A stretch of 64,000 nt of DNA, taken from Gambelia wislizenii. Lineage: Eukaryota > Chordata > Lepidosauria > Squamata > Crotaphytidae. Each line of letters opens with the position of its first letter. Position 1 is the stretch's first letter. Shown here piece after piece: positions 27,239-39,172 of this stretch. Where the stretch lies: contig JAUMIR010000003.1 of NCBI GenBank assembly GCA_030847615.1, forward strand, positions 57,521,001-57,585,000. The letters are read 5' to 3'. The notes under the pieces were generated by a model. It saw only the letters and a program-made list of their open reading frames with translations. It was not told the DNA's origin and did not search any database. The translations under genes and the position numbers were made by a program.

Positions 27239-27837
27239 TTAGGGCTTATCTACATGGGCTAAATACCCTGGCTTGTCTCCCTTTGTGAGCCCTGCAGTCC
27301 CTATGACACAGGGCATTTGCCCTACTCTGCCCCCAGGCAGTCCTTATGATCCCCAGGACAGAAACAGGGCTCAGATGGGAGTAAGCCAGAGTAGGACCCT
27401 TTACAGTGGTTTAAAATAATACCTGCTTTAACCATTTCTGTCAGGATGTAACGGATCAGACCCCCCTACAGGCTGGCACTCACTGCTGCCGCCAATTGCC
27501 CGTACTTTTTCAGGTTGAGGCAGCAGGCCCGCAGTATATGACCAAGGCTAGTCACATGCAGTGGGCTTGTCACATGGTGTGACCAGCTTTCCCTGGATCC
27601 AGCAGAGCGAGGAAAATGGCACTGGTGGTAGTTGCAGTGATGGGCTGGCATTCCATTTGGACTCTGGCCCATTTCCTCCGGGTAATAGGATCAGAATGGG
27701 CTACCTCTGCAGCCAGGGTACCCCAAGTGAAGAGCCAGCATATCCTGGCTGGTGTATCATAGAATCATAGAGATCATGAGGGCCATCCAGTTCACCTCCC
27801 TGCCTTGCAGGAAGCCCTAAGTGTAGATAAGCCCTAA
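27239..27837. mobile_element. 599-bp TIR element (non-autonomous DNA transposon)
   Basis: Perfect 16-bp TIRs TTAGGGCTTATCTACA at 27239-27254 and inverted at 27822-27837. The interior is non-coding, and a CR1 3' tail (27757-27812) sits against the right end. Related single ends (GGGGCTTGACTACATGGG at 32691, GGGCTCGTCTACATG at 56633) suggest a family. Target duplication not clear. Confidence 0.7.
27757..27812 (-). mobile_element. CR1 3' terminal fragment
   Basis: Plus-strand text ATCATAGAATCATAGAGATC and GGGCCATCCAGTTCACC is the inverted CR1 terminus (octamers plus adjacent UTR). Only about 55 bp remain. Confidence 0.75.
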
Positions 27838-28995
27838 ATGAGACAAAATATCAAATGTATTGGAAACATCAAAGTAGAACAGGAACTCAGCATGGTATTG
27901 CTGTTCCAATCATTTCTTATGAGCCAGCACAATTTCTTCTCTTGTCTCATGACAGACATGTCTAGGCAATCTCATTTATCTATTGTGCCTCTACAGAATC
28001 TTCTTAAGATACTTCCTTTGACCTGCAATGCTGGTTTTGAATGGAAACTGAGTTGGGCTACAGTTGATTTTCTCTATAACTGTTACTGAAAGCTTAAATT
28101 ATATTTCTCTGGCTGCCAGAAATAAAATATTATTAGCTGCTACAACCAAAATGATAGACTTTGACAGTGTTTCTAGGACTGCTGCATAATTCTGTTGAGT
28201 TTAACATGCAGCTGCTATTTTTGATACAGTTACTCCTATCAGTGTATTTGTAAGCTGCTGCTGAGTTCATCTTGTGATTAGGGCTGAGTTTCTGTGTGTT
28301 GCCTGGATTATTCCTGAACAATATACAACCTTTACATGAATACAAAAAAAGACTGAAAATGTACCTCCATGTAGCATGGCCACTAAGAGACCAGAGGTAC
28401 TCCAAACCATAATCCAGGTGTGGGTGGCTGTCCTGTCTATGCCCAATTCAGGGTGCTTGTCTAGATGAGAGGATATAATGCTGATTCCGCTGCATTATTG
28501 CAAATTCACAGCAGCATTCATTTGTCTCCATGGTCTTTTGGCAAAATCAACAGTATGTGAAGCTATCCACACTTGAAGTGCACACGTCTGCAACTGTCAT
28601 GCCCTACCCCTCAGAGTACAGTGCAGATGAATAAGCTGGGATAGTATGCCTGAGCTAGAGTAGAGTGACCAGCAGCCACCACATGCTGAGGAACAGAGTG
28701 TCAAACAAGTCTCTGAGGGACAGAATGCCAGCAGGCTCACTCATCTGAGCAACAGAATATCCCACAGCCTGAAACCCCAGAAGAACAGGAGACAGACTTA
28801 TCCAGTGTCAACAAGAAAAGTAATTTCTCTGACAAAACAGGACAGTTAAATAGGACGCAGGATGCAATCAGACAACACCTGTGAGACTTAGCTGGACCAT
28901 AAATCACCAGCACCTCCTCTGGAAGAGCATGGCTAGCAACCAACCTGCTGGAGTGAAAGCCATGCCAGATTGTGCTTCTTGACTGACTGCTATCT
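27838..28995. other. Non-coding; nothing recognised
   Basis: Intergenic, no supported exon. A GTCTAGATGAGAGGATATAA segment near 28460 weakly resembles the TIR of the 599-bp element family. Confidence 0.35.
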
Positions 28996-29227
28996 CAGGT
29001 TGCAATTACACAGCAGGTTTTATAGCGATAAATTGTGCTTTAGCGCTTTTTCGCACCAGTGGTGGGTAGTTTACATGGTGCATGGAGGAAACAGTTCTAT
29101 TTTGTTGCTCTTTGTTTTTTCCACTTTGAGATTCAGACAGGCAAATGTGGGGGAGGGGCATGGCCAAGCACTGGAGAGAAGGACAAAGGAATGCAATAGG
29201 GTCTGCCCTGGCCCCAACTCTGTGGTT

Positions 29228-29550
29228 AACAGCTGGTCAACACTGAGCCATTTCCTTCCCCCCTGTAGCTCCCTGGCTCCAAATCAAAATGCAGACATGA
29301 AGGTGAAGGGTTTTTTTTCCCCCATGGGTAACAGCTGATTGAGACTGCCTTCCCCCTGTAGCTCCCTGGCCCCAAATCAAAATGCAGACATGAAGGTGAA
29401 GGTTTTTTTTCTCCATGAGTAACAGCTGATCGAGACTGCCTTCCCCCTGCAGCTCCCTGGCCCCAAATCAAAATGCAGATGCGAAGGTTTTTTTCTCCAT
29501 GGGTAACAGCTGATCAAGATTGAAAAATTGACTCCCCCTTGCAGCTACCT
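29228..29550 (+). repeat. Minisatellite, about four units of roughly 90 bp
   Basis: Each unit contains GTAACAGCTGATYRAGACTG, CCCCCTGYAGCTCCCTGG, CCAAATCAAAATGCAGA and a T-rich stretch before CCATGGG. Units are similar but differ in T-run length. The repeat is inside the hAT-like element. Confidence 0.85.
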
Positions 29551-29778
29551 GTACAGACTTCCCTTGGCACCAAAGCAAGCAGTAGACACGAAGGATTTTA
29601 AAAGATTTCCTGGATTGCTACTGAATGTCCCTCCTGACTCCACATCTAGCCAACCCACCCTTTCACCATAAGAACTAATGACAGTGCAGCTCTGCTGCAA
29701 CTGTATTGGGAAGATTGCTGGTAATTCACACAGCCCTTAGCGAAATGCTTGTTTACACTATCAGTAATGCGCTACGTT

Positions 29779-30624
29779 CCTCACCACCATCCCCACATTG
29801 CCGTCGGCAAATCAGTGCTCAAGTCCGTTCAGCAGTTCACCTACCTGGGAAGCATCATCTCCTCAGATGCCAAGATTGACAAAGAGATCGATCACAGATT
29901 AGCAAAGGCATATAGTGCATTTGGAAGACTTCACAAAAGAGTCTGGAGCAATAAACACCTGAGGCAAAGCACAAAAATCAGTGTGTATAGAGCCATCGTA
30001 CTGTCTATCCTCCTTTATGGATCTGAAACATGGGTCACCTATCGCCACCACCTACGACTCCTCGAGCGCTTTCATCAGCGCTGTCTACGCACAATCCTAA
30101 ATATACACTGGACTGACTATGTGACGAATGTTGCTGTCCTTGAGCAAGCAGGGATCACCAGCATTGAGGCCATGATATTGAGAACACAGCTGCGCTGGGC
30201 AGGTCACGTTTCTAGGATGGAGGACCATCGCCTCCCAAAAATACTACTCTACGGTGAACTCGCCACGGGTCAGCGTAAGAGGGGCGCTCCAAAAAAGCGA
30301 TACAAAGACTCCCTGAAACAACATCTCAGGCTTGGCCAAATTGATCACCAACAGTGGTCCGCCCTGGCCTCACATCGGGAGGCATGGAGACGCAATATCC
30401 ACAATGCTGCAGCCTTATTTGAGAACTCACGACGAACAAGTCTTGAAGAGAAACGACAACGCAGAAAGAATCACAACCCAAAAACATCACCCAAGGAGTC
30501 CTTCTGCTGCGCTTTTTGCAACCGGACTTGTTTATCTCAGATTGGCCTTTTTAGTCATCAGCGCGCTTGCAGAAGGCGCGGGATGAGTCCTTCCTGAATC
30601 TTCGTTTGCGAAGAAAAGCCAGAG
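29779..30624 (+). mobile_element. Non-LTR retrotransposon, 5'-truncated, with 13-bp target duplication
   Basis: Flanked by AATGCGCTACGTT at 29766-29778 and 30625-30637. It encodes the C-terminal third of an RT polyprotein: FTYLGSIISSDAKIDKEIDH, LSILLYGSETWV, LRWAGHVSRMEDHRLPK, RKRGAPKKRYKDSL, and a zinc finger CAFCNRTCLSQIGLFSHQRAC-like end (C-x2-C, H-x3-C). The stop is at 30597, and the transcript end lies only about 30 bp further. The frame is open across the copy, so it is fairly young. Clade is uncertain; it is neither CR1 nor L1. Confidence 0.85.
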
Positions 30625-30811
30625 AATGCGCTACGTTGCACTACTTTTCAAATAAACCAGCAAAAGTAGCGAGATCCCCTGAGACGCTATATTTGGGTTT
30701 TTTACCTTCCCCCCTTCTGAATGAGGTGATACTGTGGTGCGATCCGAGGGAACAATGAGCAATCTTAGTGGTATATTTAGGGGAATATTTGCCTGTGTAA
30801 ATGCAACCCTG

Positions 30812-31984
30812 GGCATCCAAGCTCAGAGTTGAATCCAGGAGAACACATGTCAGTGTACACTTGTACCAATTGAGAAATGGTCAGGAAGTGCGACATTAAA
30901 GCACCATTTATGATTAAATTGTTAAGTATTTGATTGCTTTTAAGATTTCTTGAATGATACCACAAAAGTGATATCTATCTTATAAATCCCCAAATTATAC
31001 ATCCCCCAATATAATTCACTTATGTTCAGATAAGTAAATGCTGTTTTTAACACTACAATACCTGCCTGCTTTTGAGAAAACTGAACTGGAATCAACTTGT
31101 TTTGTTGGCTTCTATGCAAGTCATTCTTCTACCTTAGTTTTCTTCCCTTGAAAATGCCACTCATTACTACAAATTATCATAGTTTATGTCTAAATGGCCT
31201 GCCTGCTGTTGTGGAAAATATGTTGTTCACAATGAAAATATACATAATGCAAGGAAGGATCATTGGAAACTGCTCTCTAAATGAACAACCATATGTCACA
31301 GATCATGTATTCATATTTTGGGAAGGAGCTGTCAACATAATTAGCGCTGCCTTATGTATTCAGTAGCAATCGATTGCCAATGAACAAAACAAGATGGTGT
31401 AGAAGCACAAAAATGTTGAATAGGATGGAAACTGGAGGCACTAGTTATAAGCCCAATCTGTTGTTTTGAATCAGAATGTTTAGCTCTGCAAATTTGAGTA
31501 TTCATTTTTTAAAAATGGAGATAGAAATGTGTGATCCCCTAAATTCCAAGTAACCTAAATATCAGTTCCATTTACCATGTGCCTGAATGTGTCAGATGTA
31601 GAGTCATGCTTAATTTGTAACTTATGTTTTATTGTTTTATATTGTATTTTACTGTATTTGCTCTATAAGCCACTCAGAGAATTTATGGAGCAATTACAAA
31701 AAGGAAGGAAGGAAGGAAAATAAAGAAGACTGTAAACATGGACTAATGAATATATATCTTCCTTGGAGATATAGAGACAGACAGTGGGCTTGGTTTTGGT
31801 TTGGAGAGATTCAAAGACTACCCCAAATTACAGCTTGTTGTTGTATGCCTTCAAGTAAGTTAAAAATTGTCATTCTATTAGCTTGAGAATCAAGTTCATG
31901 CTGACCAGAATAGAAGCATTATTTCAGAGAAACATTCTCTAAAATATTCCTTGAAAATGAATTACTGTAGGTAGTTTAATCTGT
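30812..31984. other. Non-coding; minor repeats
   Basis: No supported exon. A (GGAA)n run lies at 31699-31719. At 31837-31858 TTGTTGTTGTATGCCTTCAAGT is the inverted BovB/SINE tail alone. Confidence 0.5.
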
Positions 31985-32078
31985 ATTGGTATTTTAATTT
32001 TTCTAAGCCGCCCCAATTGTTTTTAACAGAGGGGCAGGATAAAAATAAATTTTATTATTATTGTTGTTGTTGTTGTTG
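31985..32078 (+). mobile_element. L2/L3-like LINE 3' tail
   Basis: TTTCTAAGCCGCCCCAATTG, TTTTAACAGAGGGGCAGG and ATAAATTTTATTATTATTG end in a TTG-rich run. It is a plus-strand sister of the tail at 16876. Confidence 0.65.
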
Positions 32079-32880
32079 TTTTTATATATGTTGTGACTTA
32101 CACTTATAATGCGGTCAGACAAGGAAATGGGTTATATGATGCTTCAGTATTACTTTGCCCTAGGCGTAGATCATGCTGTAGCCTCTTCAGCCTTCCGGTG
32201 CCAAAAATCATATATGTTGTGTACCAAAATCTGAATGAAAAGGCCACTTGCTCAGAAGAAAGATTAAAACAACAACAAACAACAATAACACATTCCTGGC
32301 CACTTCCTCAATAAATCCAGCACTACTTTTTGCCACACATCTTAAATTATGTGGACATACAACTTCCAGGGATCTACATATCAGAATCAAGGCAGGTCAA
32401 AGGTGCCTCTAAATAGAGGTGTGGTATGATTATGTGGATTTACACACTATGGTCAAAATCCTATTGGTGCAATACCCTAATGTAGCTGGTGGCTGGCAGT
32501 AGGAAAAGGTTGGCAACAGCTGTGAAGGGAGCAAGCCATTGGATAAGTATGTTGCTCTGAGCTTCGCCAACATATGCTTTCCTCAACATAATTGCACCAC
32601 CTTTGGAAATGCCTTGTATAGTTCATCAACAGGTTTCTGCCCTATGTTTTTATCCAAATGGAAAATGGCCTCTTCTAAACTAGGGGCTTGACTACATGGG
32701 AGGAGGTAAAAATCCAGATGAGATTCAGACTACTTTGGCCTGGAGCTGTGGCACATGAAATTCGGACTACTCTGGCCCAGATTTCAGTCCCACACCTACC
32801 AAAACCAGCACCTGTACTGGGTTTTTACTTGGCTTCCTGTTACTTACACTTCCCTGAGCTCCAGGAAAATCAAAGCCTCA
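32079..32880. other. Non-coding; possible TIR-element end
   Basis: No exon. GGGGCTTGACTACATGGG at 32691 resembles the TIR of the 599-bp element; the matching right end was not found. Confidence 0.4.
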
Positions 32881-32883
32881 GTG

Positions 32884-33109
32884 GTAGTCATTGTCTCTGA
32901 AGGCAGAATGGGTGGCTAGTCTCATGATGGTGAGTGCCCATTCTGCCTTCAGAGAGGGTGACTGTCACTGGTGCTTTGCTTTTCTCAGGTGATTGTGCAC
33001 CAAAAAATCAAAGTAGCAATGGTAGTCACCTTCTCTTAAGCCAGAACATGCAGCTAGCCTCACAATGGCAGGGCTCACTGGGGGTTCTGACCTCAGAGAA
33101 AATGACTAC
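32884..33109. repeat. Two tandem related hairpins
   Basis: Unit 1 pairs TCTCTGAAGGCAGAATGGG (32894-32912) with CCCATTCTGCCTTCAGAGA (32937-32955). Unit 2 (33021-33109) pairs GGTAGTCACCTTCTCTTAAG with inverse of CTCAGAGAAAATGACTACC. Both hairpin centres contain GGCTAGTCTCATGATGG or GCTAGCCTCACAATGG, so they are copies of one unit. Confidence 0.75.
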
Positions 33110-33119
33110 CGCTGGGGCT

Positions 33120-33840
33120 GGGGCTGAGGAGGGGGAAATGGTGGCACCTCAGGCAGTGCTTGTCCTTCCTCTCCTCCCCATCTACCCCTGAGTCCAGTGC
33201 AGATGAATTGGTCATACAGCAGTTTTCTCTGGAGTTTCCAGCAAACACCATAGAAAACTACAAGTTTCCTAAAACATGGATTAAGGGGGTATTCCTCAAG
33301 TCTGGTATGAATAGGGCCAAACAGTGCATGTCACTATCACACCAGATTTGAGGAAAAGGCCACACATAGTGTGGTGTTATCAGGCTTGATTCAGGGGGTG
33401 ATTTGGGGTTTGTCACTGGTGTAGACAATCCTTAGTTCTCTTGTTTTAAAGAGGTCAGGCACCCAGGAGCATACACATCTAGTTTGCAGAGGCTGATTAA
33501 GGAAAAACAGGCCAGTTCCAAGGTGATACCACTGGAACTCCTTTTCATTCAAGAAAGTTTCTTCCAGGTATGTCACAACACCGGAGAATAATTAGTTCAA
33601 CTACTTTCATCTTCAGACTCTTGCTTCCCCAAAAAACATGCACACATTTTAGTTACAGAACAGGACATTATGCCTACACCCTAGCACATGGATCAAATGC
33701 CAGTTCTAAGCTGTAGTTCTAATTTTAATTCTAGTTTTAAAGGCTTTCATTAGAAAATGATGGGGGAAAGCTAGCAGCATCTCTCCTCCCACTCAGGTAG
33801 GAAGAAAGCCATTGGGTAGAATTCTATTCGTGACATAAGA
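33120..33840. other. Non-coding; nothing recognised
   Basis: Intergenic with no supported exon or repeat. Confidence 0.4.
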
Positions 33841-34478
33841 ATCATAGAATGGTAGAGCTGGAAGGGGCCCTATGGGCCATCAGGTCCAACTCTCTGCTCA
33901 ATGGAGGATCTCCTGCTAGAGCATTCCCAGCAGGGAGCCATTCAGCCTAATTTTGAAGACATCCCAAGAAGGAGATCCCAACATCTCTCTAGGCATTTGG
34001 TTCTATTACTAGACCAATCTCACTGTCAAGAAGTTCCTTCTAATGTTCAATTGAAATATATCCTCCTGTAACTTACAACCATTAGACCTAGTTCTACTCT
34101 CTGAGGCAGCAGAGAACAATCCTGCACCCTCCTTTTGAGGCAGCACTGAGGTATTTAAAGAGTGTGATCATGTCCTCCCTCAATTTTCTCTTCACAAAGC
34201 TGAACACACACAGATCCTTCAACCTCTCCTCAAATGTTTTGTTCTCCTTACCTCTTATCATCCTCATTGCCCTTCTCTGAACTTACTCCAACTTGTTTAT
34301 ATCCTTCTTAAAATGTGATGCCCAGAACTGAATGCAGTACTCCAAATGAGGCCTGATCAGCACAGAATATAGGGAGACTATTGCTTCCCTCAGTTTGGAA
34401 ACTTTGCTTCTATTAATGCAGGCTAAGATAGCATTTGCTTTCTTTACTGGAGCATTACACTGTTGTTGGTGTTCAACT

Positions 34479-34691
34479 TATTTGAGAACTCACGCCAAAC
34501 AAGTCTTGAAGAGAAATGACAACGCAGAAAGAATCACAACCCGGAAACATCACCCAAGGAGACCTTCTGCTGTGCTTTCTGCAACCGGACTTGTTTATCT
34601 AGGATTGGCCTTTTTAGTCACTAGCGCGCTTGCAGAAAGTGTGGGATGACTCCTTCCTGAATCTTTGTTTGCAAAGAAAAGCCAGAGAGAG
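34479..34691 (+). mobile_element. Non-LTR retrotransposon 3' end inserted in CR1
   Basis: Target duplications at 34457-34478 and 34692-34713 (ACACTGTWGTTGGTGTTCAA core) match at 20 of 22 positions. The insert carries the last codons of the ORF seen at 30.4-30.6 kb, its zinc-finger end and GAAAAGCCAGAGAGA. It is a severe 5' truncation. Confidence 0.85.
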
Positions 34692-35264
34692 ACACTGTAG
34701 TTGGTGTTCAATTTATAATCAACAATAATCCCAAGGTGCTTTTTACATGTAGAACTGCTGAGACATGTAGCACCCCATCATATACCTGTGCATTTTGGTT
34801 TTTGTGGCCTAAATGTAGACTTGCATTTGTTTCTATTGAATATCATTTTTATTAACTTCAAGCAGGTTTCCTAGTTTATCAAGGTCCTTTTGAATTCTGT
34901 TCCTATCTTCAAATGTGTTATCCACCCTTCCCGGTTTTGTGTCATCCGAAAATCTGATAAGGATTCCCTCTATCTCATCATCTAAACATTGATAAAAACA
35001 TTGAAGAGTATCAACCCCAAGACAGAACTCTGCAGCAATCCACTTGAGGCCTCCTTCCAGTTTGAAGCACAGCCATGACAACTCTTTGAACATGGTTTTC
35101 CAACCAATTATGGATCCTCCTGATGGTTTCCCCATCTTTTCCATATTTAATCAGTTTGCTAATCAATATGTCATTGGGGACCTTATCAATTATTTTTGCT
35201 GAAATCTAAATAAATGATATCCACAGCGTTCCCACCATCATCTACTACACTAATACACTAATGA

Positions 35265-35265
35265 C

Positions 35266-35299
<34 letters not shown>

Positions 35300-35318
35300 A
35301 TCTATCATCTATCTATCT
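35265..35318 (+). repeat. (ATCT)n microsatellite
   Basis: About twelve tetranucleotide units with a few interruptions, within the degraded CR1. Confidence 0.95.
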
Positions 35319-37034
35319 GTTTGGCAGGATGCTGGCTCTTAATAATGACTGAATTGTTATCAAGATGAATTCCTGTATAATCAGTTCTAATATTTTTCCT
35401 GGTATTGAGGTGAGGCTGACTGACCTACAGTTTCCTGGATCTTTTATGCCTTTTTTGAACAGAGGGACAAGGTTTGCTTATCTCCAGTCCTCTGGCACCT
35501 CACCTGTTCTCCAAGATTTCTCTCTAGTTTCCCAGCAGATATCAAGACAATTAATGTCCTCCAAAACTACCAATTCTTGCTTCTTGGAGATTTCTGGGAT
35601 TTGTTTCAGGCAAGCATCATCTACCATCTCATCTTGGTTTGGTGGCCTGTAGTAAACAACTACCAAAATGTTGTTAGTTCTTTCTCCATTTGTTTTTACC
35701 CAAATTCTCTCCACTGGTCCAGTATGATCACTCACATAGATTTCTGTACAAGTGAATTTGTCTTTGATATATAATGATACTCCCCTCTCCCTTTTTTCCC
35801 CATCTATTCTTTTTGAACAGATTATATCCCTCAATTGTTATATTACAATCACAGGAGTCATTCCACTAAGTCTCTGTTGTATCTATAAAGTCACACTTAC
35901 CTTCCTGCACTAGGACTTCAAGTTCATCTTCTTTCCCAACTCTATGGATTGGTGTGTAGACATCTAAAGCTTGATTTCTACTCATCTTTTATTTTACTGT
36001 GAGTTTTACTGTGGCTTATATTCTCTCCCTCAGCCTCGTTTCAAGAATTCACATTCTTGTGTTTAGAGCTTGCTTTTGGACAGATGTTTAAGCTATGATC
36101 ACTATTCTACCCCAAATATTTAGTTTAAATCCCTCTTGATCAGATTTGCCATGCTTTTGCCAAAGACATTCTTCCCAATCTTCAGGAGGTGTAGTGCATC
36201 TGTAGCCAGTAGTCCTTGATCTAGGAAGTAAAAATGATGGTCTCAGAAGCCAAAGCTCTCCTTTTGACACCATCAGCATAGCCAGTCATTCACCTCCAAT
36301 ATCTTCCTGTCCCTGTGTGGTCCTTTGTCTTTCACTGGTAGAACTGACAAAAATACCACCCTGTACCTCCAAACTCTTCACTTTCCTCTCCAGAGCTTCA
36401 TAGTCCAAGGTGATCTGTTCAAGTGTGTACTTTGTAGTGTCATCGATGCCCTAATAAATCAGTAGAAAGGGGTACTGCTCTGCATTCTTTATGAGGTTCA
36501 GCAACTTGTCAGTGACACCCTGGATATGCATGCCAGCTAGCACACAGTTCCTTCAATACCTCTGTACCTCTGAGCAATGAATCCCTTATCACCAGCACCT
36601 TTCTTTTCTTCTTGCTGCAGTTGGTGGTTAGGTGGCTCCTTTCCTGACATGCAATGTCTTTTGCTGCTGGTCTCCTGTTTCTGCATATTTATCACCATTA
36701 TCCTCAGGAAGATGTAAGAAATGAATGGAGCAGTTCCAAATCCCTTGTGCATGGTCTGTTCCTGATGGTGACTGTTCTCCACAGTGCTCCTCGGTGTTAC
36801 AGCCCTCTTTGTTTTCCCTCATATTCTCTGATGTGTTGAAGAATCACAACATGTAGCTGCAGTGTACTGACCTTCCCTTACAAGAGAGCCACCAATTTGC
36901 ATTTGCTGGAAGTGTAGTCAATGTGGTTTTCTGGCAAGAAGACAAACATTGCACACACATTGTAGCAGATAATGACAAATCCTTCTTCCTCCATCTCTGC
37001 AGTCATTTTTTCCCACCCTTTTCAGATTGTAATA

Positions 37035-37257
37035 CAGGTTGACCTCCGTATCCATGGGGGATACATTCCAACCCTCCTCCTCCATGGATACCTAAAACTG
37101 TGGAAATAGGGAACCCTATTATTTTCAATGAGACAAACATCAGAAGTTAACCATAGACTCACATTTGAGGACCTAGAAATGCTAGACAGATCATATTTTT
37201 CAGACATAGATAAGTGAAACCATGGATACGGAATCCATGAATATGGGGGTCGACCTG
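37035..37257. mobile_element. Tigger-like MITE
   Basis: TA at 37033-37034 and 37258-37259. Ends CAGGTTGACCTCCGTATCC and inverse of GGGGGTCGACCTG. About 223 bp. Related to but distinct from the CAGTAGG copies. Confidence 0.8.
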
Positions 37258-37259
37258 TA

Positions 37260-39141
37260 ATTCTTATTGATATGACTGCACTCCGAAGACTGAGGCAGCA
37301 AAGATTGAGAACACATGGGCAAAAACAAAAGCCCACACACAAGCCTTCAAAAAAAAAAAAAAATCAGAGTCAAAGATGACACCAAAACACAGCTCATCTT
37401 CTTCCCTCTCCTAAGAGGCTGCGCTCCAAAGAATGAGGCTACAGTTACATAGAGCTGCCCCCAAGCAAGTCAGTGATTCAGCAGAAGCTCCACCCTCTTA
37501 GACCTTATGCTCAGGGAGAGCACATGGCCAAAACCAAACAAACCTCCCCATGCAAGCCTTTAAAAAAACACCAAAGAGTCAAGGATGACTCCCAAAACAC
37601 AGCACACCTTCTGCTCTCTCAGAGGAGAGAGCAGGCCCTTTGTACTCCATCTAGAACCTGCACCCCTGGCAGCTGTCAAACCCTGGGAGAAGTTGCTATT
37701 GTTTCCCAATGGGGATGGGAGGGGAGGGAAGGGAGAGGAAAGCAATTCAGATGATAAAGATGCAGCTGCTCTAGGTTTCCAGGGAAGGAAAAGGAGGGTG
37801 TACACCATCTGTGAGCACACTCATATTTGTCTCTCTCCTTCTGAGCTCAGACCAGCTGCAAGTTTTCATTGCCCCCCCCGCACTCTTCCCCACTGGTGAG
37901 CAGCATCATCAGGGATCTCTCTCAGATTTTGACAGCTGCTGGAGAGTGGGGAGGACATTGAACTGTGTAGTGAAGCATTGCACTTTGCTTACTCGACCTC
38001 AGCTTTAGTAAGCACTGTCAATTATATATCTGGTTTTATGATTACATTGTATACTGCTCTGGGCACTATTCATAGATGATTATAAGTCTTGTTATTGTTA
38101 ATCCCATGCATGGGTGGTATTGTCAGTGCAACAGTTTTCTAAACAAATGAGCTGTAGCACAATAATAAAAAGAGTATGCAATTTTTCTTGTTGGTTCCCA
38201 CTTGTAATAATGGTGATTGCAAGCTAAATACTGATCTACTCAGTGCACAGTGTACACACATTCCTATGTGGCAAAGAGGCAATAGGAGAAAATTTCCAGT
38301 GCTTTGTCATAAAGCCTATGCTCATCTTCCCAAGCATCGTATAACCAGCAGCTGCATCCTAGGTTGCTGAGGGAACCAGTTTAATGCCTATCAGTTATTA
38401 TCCTCCCCAGCTCCACTGGCAGGGAAGAACTGTTTATTGTTTACTATTAACTGCCTATCACATTTCTTTGTGTTATCTGAAAGCTTATTTATGAATAGTT
38501 GTTTTCCATTCTATAACCTGTTTGCTAACCCTTTTCTTGAAAATTGATAGCAGCTTACTTTCCACTAGGCTGGGTTTTAAATATATGGTGTAAACATGGA
38601 AAGGGGCTGGAAAAGGCTTGAAAACATAGCAGCTAACTCCTAGAAAAGGAAATGATGATAAACACAATTGCCTGAAATATTTATTTGCTTTTTTGACCAA
38701 CTGTACTAATTCACACCTATAGCAGTGCTTGGACACATTGGCAAGGTGTTATAAAATTCATAAAGCTGCTTTCAAGAATAAACCATTCTGAATAATAAAG
38801 CTAACCTCTGGCTTGTAAAGCAAAAGTCCTAGGATATGCTAGCAGTTTCTTCTTGTTACTTTTCAGCATCTTTCTATCTCATAATAAGATATATATTTCT
38901 GGCTGAAAATGAGTAACAGGATGATCTACATCAGGGAGAAGCCACTGTACAATCCTATGGAGAATTCTCTGAAAATGGCAAATGAATAGCAACAAGTTAT
39001 TGAGAGAGATGCAATGGAAGGGGAACTGAGCAGCAAAAGCAAAAGAGGGGAACTGGTGGCAGAAAGAGATAGATAATGGGGAGTGGCACAAAGACAGAGA
39101 AAGAAGAATAGCAAAGAGGGTAGCAGGAAAAAGTGTGTGTA

Positions 39142-39172
<31 letters not shown>

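Larger units (their letters stand above)
28996..30811 (+). mobile_element. hAT-like non-autonomous DNA transposon, copy 2, interrupted
   Basis: TIRs CAGGTTGCAATTACACAG (28996-29013) and inverse of CTGTGTAAATGCAACCCTG (30793-30811). Without the inserted retroelement and its target duplication it is about 957 bp, close to copy 1 (928 bp). Shared blocks are TGTGCTTTAGCGCTTTTTCG near the left end and ACTTTTCAAATAAACC near the right. The interior includes a minisatellite (29228-29550). Confidence 0.75.
33841..36990 (-). mobile_element. CR1 LINE, degraded, with internal deletion and nested insertion
   Basis: The 3' end is at 33841 (inverted octamers). Reading minus from 36990: ORF1 with an SGNH esterase box (VIRDSLLRGTE near 36565) and GVTDKLLNLIKNAEQYPFLL; the endonuclease start (YYRPPNQDEM, LEDINCLDICWE); then a direct fusion to [13 protein letters not shown], showing loss of the rest of EN and the RT N-terminus; then FSDDTKPG (usual FADDTKLG) and the C-terminus. 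It is broken by stops, an ATCT repeat at 35265 and a 213-bp retroelement at 34479. Confidence 0.85.

Noticed and set aside
29228..29550. CRISPR-like direct repeats
   Set aside because: Units are about 90 bp, similar throughout with no unique spacers; a vertebrate minisatellite.
29749..30597. 282-codon frame as a complete gene
   Set aside because: Retrotransposon C-terminus bounded by 13-bp duplications; the first codons belong to the host transposon.
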